DNA of 64,000 bases, from assembly GCA_023268355.1 (NCBI GenBank), contig JALNJK010000001.1, positions 1 to 64,000 on the forward strand. Direction: 5' to 3'. A program made the translations under genes and the position numbers. The stretch comes from Candidatus Terraquivivens tengchongensis (GTDB taxonomy: Archaea > Thermoproteota > Nitrososphaeria_A > Caldarchaeales > Wolframiiraptoraceae). This document shows positions 61,326 through 64,000 of the stretch, one piece after another; the stretch's first letter is position 1; each line of letters begins with the position of its first letter. Under the pieces are notes generated by a model. It did not search any database and had not been told where the DNA came from. It saw nothing but the letters and a program-made list of their open reading frames with translations.

Positions 61326-62333
61326 CTAAGCCCGCCCCTCTTCGTAAGCGAGCGGTACAAAGGTTCCGACAGATTCGAGAGCCATAGCCGCGAAGCCCCT
61401 CCTCTCCAGTTCTTTAGCGAGGCGCTTACTGTAACCATGCGTCGTGTAGACCCTCTTTGGCGCGCACGCCTCGACATGGCTTATCAGCCCCTTAAAATCG
61501 GCGTGGCTGCTCAGCGGGAATGTAGCGTCGTAAAATTCAAATCTATATCTAAGTGCCCAACCGGTCGCGGTCGCCCATTTCACCTTTCTGTCAACCAGAA
61601 TGTCGCTCCTGTGGTTGCTTACATACACACATTCACCGGTCCTTAAGACTTCTTTGCCAGCAGTTGTGCTTTTATGAAAATACGAAAGCTCTAAGCCAAA
61701 TTTCTTATAGACTTCACACACCCTTGCGACAGCGTCGTTCACGACGACAGGTATGCCCAAGTACTCGTTAACCAGTTTTATAAGCTCTTGAGACTTTCCG
61801 ACAAGGTATGCTTTGAACGCCGGAATATTTCCGTCCTTCAGACATTCGCAAATCCACTTCACGATCTTGGAGTATATCGCTTCCCTGTCGGGGAACACGA
61901 GGCTAGGGTCACCGTATGTCGCTTCCAAAATCATGAAATCAACGTTTACGGGTTTTGCTGCTTTAGTAACGAGCGTATTGTAAACGTTTATGTCTCCGCT
62001 GAAGAGCAGCGTACTGCCATCGCACTCGACCACGTATTGACATGAGCCCAGTATATGACCAGCATTCACGGCAGTCAACCTCGCAGACTTTACGTCCAAC
62101 GTTTTCCCGAACTCTAAGGTACGCGCACTCCGCCTAAGGTATCCTACAGCCCTTAGGAGCTCGTAGGTTTCAGGACTCATTAGTATGTTGGACTCGTTTA
62201 TCATCACAGCATGGTCCGCATGCGCATGCGTTATGCATCTCAAAGAGACGTCTAAACGATCACCAGCCTTGTCGAATGCCAGCATCGCATCTTTACACGC
62301 GACGAGTGCACCGCCTTCGTGGTATACCCTCAT
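61326..62333 (-). CDS. Metallo-beta-lactamase fold nuclease-like protein (COG1236-like)
   Basis: 335 residues. ITHAHADHAVMI is the HxHxDH zinc motif, NAGHILGSCQYVVE and LLFSGDINVYN follow, with LEATYG and the C-terminal PLSSHADFKGL and YTTHGYSKRLAKEL of the beta-CASP branch. Archaeal members include RNA 3'-end processing nucleases, but this shorter form is closer to the exonuclease-like group COG1236 or to DNA-repair SNM1-like enzymes. Substrate not determined. It is divergent from the DUF2070 gene. Confidence 0.82.
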   Translation of the reverse strand: MRVYHEGGALVACKDAMLAFDKAGDRLDVSLRCITHAHADHAVMINESNILMSPETYELLRAVGYLRRSARTLEFGKTLDVKSARLTAVNAGHILGSCQYVVECDGSTLLFSGDINVYNTLVTKAAKPVNVDFMILEATYGDPSLVFPDREAIYSKIVKWICECLKDGNIPAFKAYLVGKSQELIKLVNEYLGIPVVVNDAVARVCEVYKKFGLELSYFHKSTTAGKEVLRTGECVYVSNHRSDILVDRKVKWATATGWALRYRFEFYDATFPLSSHADFKGLISHVEACAPKRVYTTHGYSKRLAKELERRGFAAMALESVGTFVPLAYEEGRA

Positions 62334-62490
62334 GCCTACAGCTCAGCACCGTCCTTTTGAACAAACTTGAGGGGACGGTATAAAACCTTTAACTCTGCTG
62401 CTTAGCCGCTTTATAGGGTTTGGATAAAAAAGATAGATTAATTTAACGTCTTGTTCTCGGAATAGATGCCGGTTTAGGGCGGGCGTGGTC

Positions 62491-64000
62491 TTGACGAGTA
62501 ACGGAATTTCAGCCATGGCTTCGAGGTATAGGTTGCTATTCAGGATGCCAAGCCCAAAGGTCGTTATGGTATCCATAGCGTTGTTGTCGTTGCTAACGGC
62601 GCTACTCATATCTTTACGCGTTGGTGCGCCGAGTTTGGCGTTATACATCTACCTGCTGTTGTTATCATCGTCTTTTGGAATAAACATATTGTTTAAGAAA
62701 ACTCTGCTAAAATACGAACCCATATTTTCACTCAACAGGCTCAACACGTTGTCGTTTGTCCAGATTATACTCCTGTCCTCGGCTACTTTGATAGGATTCC
62801 TAATATCGCTTGTTACGAACGATAGCTGGCATATGGTTGTTCTAGTGTACGTTGGACTACACGTATCAACCTTTTTGACCTCTTCGACCCTCTTATCTCT
62901 TAGATTCAAAAACCTTTCCTTACTTTATGTCTTCTTACCAACGCTCATACAAGCGGCAGGCATAGCATTCATTTTGGGGTTCCACATCAATATAGTAGCG
63001 TTACTCGTATTAGCATCTTACGGCCTTAGTATCGCGTTCTCGGCGCTCACACTATTCATGATGGATGTTTTCGGTAAAATCTTGGGACAATCGCCCCTTA
63101 AGCTCCTTAGGGGTTTTGTCCTCAGCATGCTTGAAGGTGATGCCTCCTACCTTGAGGGGATATTGTATAAAATCGGTAAGGCGGCTGATATAATCGTAGA
63201 CGCGATAATCTTTAGGGATAAGAGGGAAAAAACCCACATTCTATCCATCGTTATCCCTCGCTTCCACCCTGGACCCGTAAGGTCGATAGGAGGCAGTATC
63301 GCGCCATACATCATAGAAAGAACGTTTGCCACCTCTGGCTTAGAAGCAATAGTCCTTAAAGGTTTGGCTGGACACGAAATGGACATAGCGTCACGTGAAG
63401 ACGTTCAAAGGTTAGCCAAGCAAGTACTCGACTCTTCGCTCAAAGCCTTAAAGGAGGACAACTTTAGTGGAATAGTCTTGAAACCTATGACGATAACGTC
63501 TGGCAAGGCATCAGCAAACGTTTTTGCCTTTGATGGTGTAAAGGTTGCCATAGTGAGCCTGCATCCTAACCCTATGGAGGACTTATTGCCCAGCATAATG
63601 CCACAAGAATCCGACAGAATGGTCGTCGTAGATGCGCACAACTCCTTTGCGGATAATGGTGATAACCAATTCAACTCGGATGTCCATGACGTTGAAGATT
63701 TGATGAAGAAAGTAGCATCTATCCCCTTGGGTGAGGTCCGCAAAGATTTCTCCATAGGTTATGCAAGGGTTGTTCCGAATGAATATGGATTGAACGACGG
63801 CCTAGGCCCCGGTGGAATATCGTGTTGGGTGATAGGTGTCGATGGTGAAGAATTTGCCTATGTCGTTGTGGACGGCAATAATGCTTTGCCGCAGGTGAGG
63901 TCTTTGGTGCAAGATGTACTGCTCAAGGAGGGTGCGTCGGGTAGCGAGTTGTTGACAACGGATACGCACCTCGTTTGCGCTATAAGTCTGGGTGGAAGGG
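62491..64000 (+). CDS. DUF2070 family membrane protein (3' end outside the window)
   Basis: An open frame from TTG 62491 (ATG 62515 is an alternative) to the window edge, about 500 residues without a stop. Six or seven N-terminal helices start at PKVVMVSIALLSLLTALLIS; a large soluble domain follows with SIVIPRFHPGPVRSIGGS, VVVDAHNSFADNG and GLGPGGISCWVIG. DUF2070 is an archaea-specific family; HPGP and DAHNS resemble metal or phosphate-binding loops of a hydrolase. Function unknown. Confidence 0.85.
   Translation, partial: MTSNGISAMASRYRLLFRMPSPKVVMVSIALLSLLTALLISLRVGAPSLALYIYLLLLSSSFGINILFKKTLLKYEPIFSLNRLNTLSFVQIILLSSATLIGFLISLVTNDSWHMVVLVYVGLHVSTFLTSSTLLSLRFKNLSLLYVFLPTLIQAAGIAFILGFHINIVALLVLASYGLSIAFSALTLFMMDVFGKILGQSPLKLLRGFVLSMLEGDASYLEGILYKIGKAADIIVDAIIFRDKREKTHILSIVIPRFHPGPVRSIGGSIAPYIIERTFATSGLEAIVLKGLAGHEMDIASREDVQRLAKQVLDSSLKALKEDNFSGIVLKPMTITSGKASANVFAFDGVKVAIVSLHPNPMEDLLPSIMPQESDRMVVVDAHNSFADNGDNQFNSDVHDVEDLMKKVASIPLGEVRKDFSIGYARVVPNEYGLNDGLGPGGISCWVIGVDGEEFAYVVVDGNNALPQVRSLVQDVLLKEGASGSELLTTDTHLVCAISLGGR

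Overview
The window is 64 kb of archaeal chromosome, almost certainly from the TACK/Thermoproteota side and probably a thermophile near the Aigarchaeota-Thaumarchaeota branch; that last placement is inference. The archaeal markers are a Sec61-beta gene, a group II chaperonin paralogue, archaeal PheRS, TyrRS and AsnRS, a digeranylgeranylglyceryl phosphate synthase (UbiA family), a non-catalytic subunit of a heteromeric tRNA-splicing endonuclease, an intron-containing tRNA-Trp, and DUF2070 and DUF3786 proteins. Start signals are also archaeal: many genes have a TATA box 25-30 nt before the start codon (leaderless transcripts), others have a GGAGGTGA-type ribosome binding site, and TTG and GTG starts are common. 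I see no CRISPR array, transposase, integrase or rRNA gene.

Layout. 1-7.8 kb: end of a polyprenol/diacylglycerol kinase-like gene, a pyrimidine-dimer glycosylase, a stand-alone glutamate-synthase-type FMN protein, a small secreted protein, an HTH/membrane-protein pair, an acyl-CoA ligase, and an Asp/Glu/hydantoin racemase with a DUF917 protein. 7.9-12.2 kb: a complete Pot-type ABC importer with a Tat-exported binding protein. 12.3-17.8 kb: a degenerate chaperonin, two tandem glutamate dehydrogenases and a prepilin peptidase. 17.7-32.7 kb, mostly minus strand: sugar-phosphate isomerase, CinA-like protein, cobalamin adenosyltransferase, Lut-type Fe-S proteins, GAPDH-PGK, the ribosome-recycling ATPase ABCE1 carrying an intein, leucyl aminopeptidase and a RAM-domain protein. 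32.8-38.4 kb: AsnRS, HemK2-type methyltransferase, TauE/SafE permease, tRNA-Trp, tRNA-Thr, and two tiny proteins of opposite extreme charge.

39.6-47.6 kb is the most distinctive region. A GT87-like mannosyltransferase and a PMT-type protein O-mannosyltransferase lie next to a four-gene overlapping operon. Three of its products have prepilin-like N-termini, and two carry or consist of very threonine-rich stalks. I read it as a candidate O-glycosylated, pilin-like surface-structure locus, with the prepilin peptidase at 17.0 kb as a possible processing enzyme.

47.8-64 kb: tRNA-Leu, DGGGP synthase, splicing-endonuclease beta subunit, PheS and PheT, a processive glycosyltransferase, a zinc-ribbon regulator, a likely new structured ncRNA, TyrRS, the polyamine pair SpeD/SpeE, a candidate corrinoid-uptake pair (ECF S-like plus DUF4430), chorismate synthase, a small zinc ribbon, an HTH protein, Sec61-beta, an MBL-fold nuclease and a truncated DUF2070 gene.

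Best leads: the ABCE1 intein placed exactly at an Fe-S cluster cysteine; the Thr-rich pilin/PMT locus; an independent hairpin RNA at 55.5 kb; a 59-60 bp palindromic element present twice 43 kb apart in inverted orientation; and a chaperonin paralogue lacking its catalytic aspartate.
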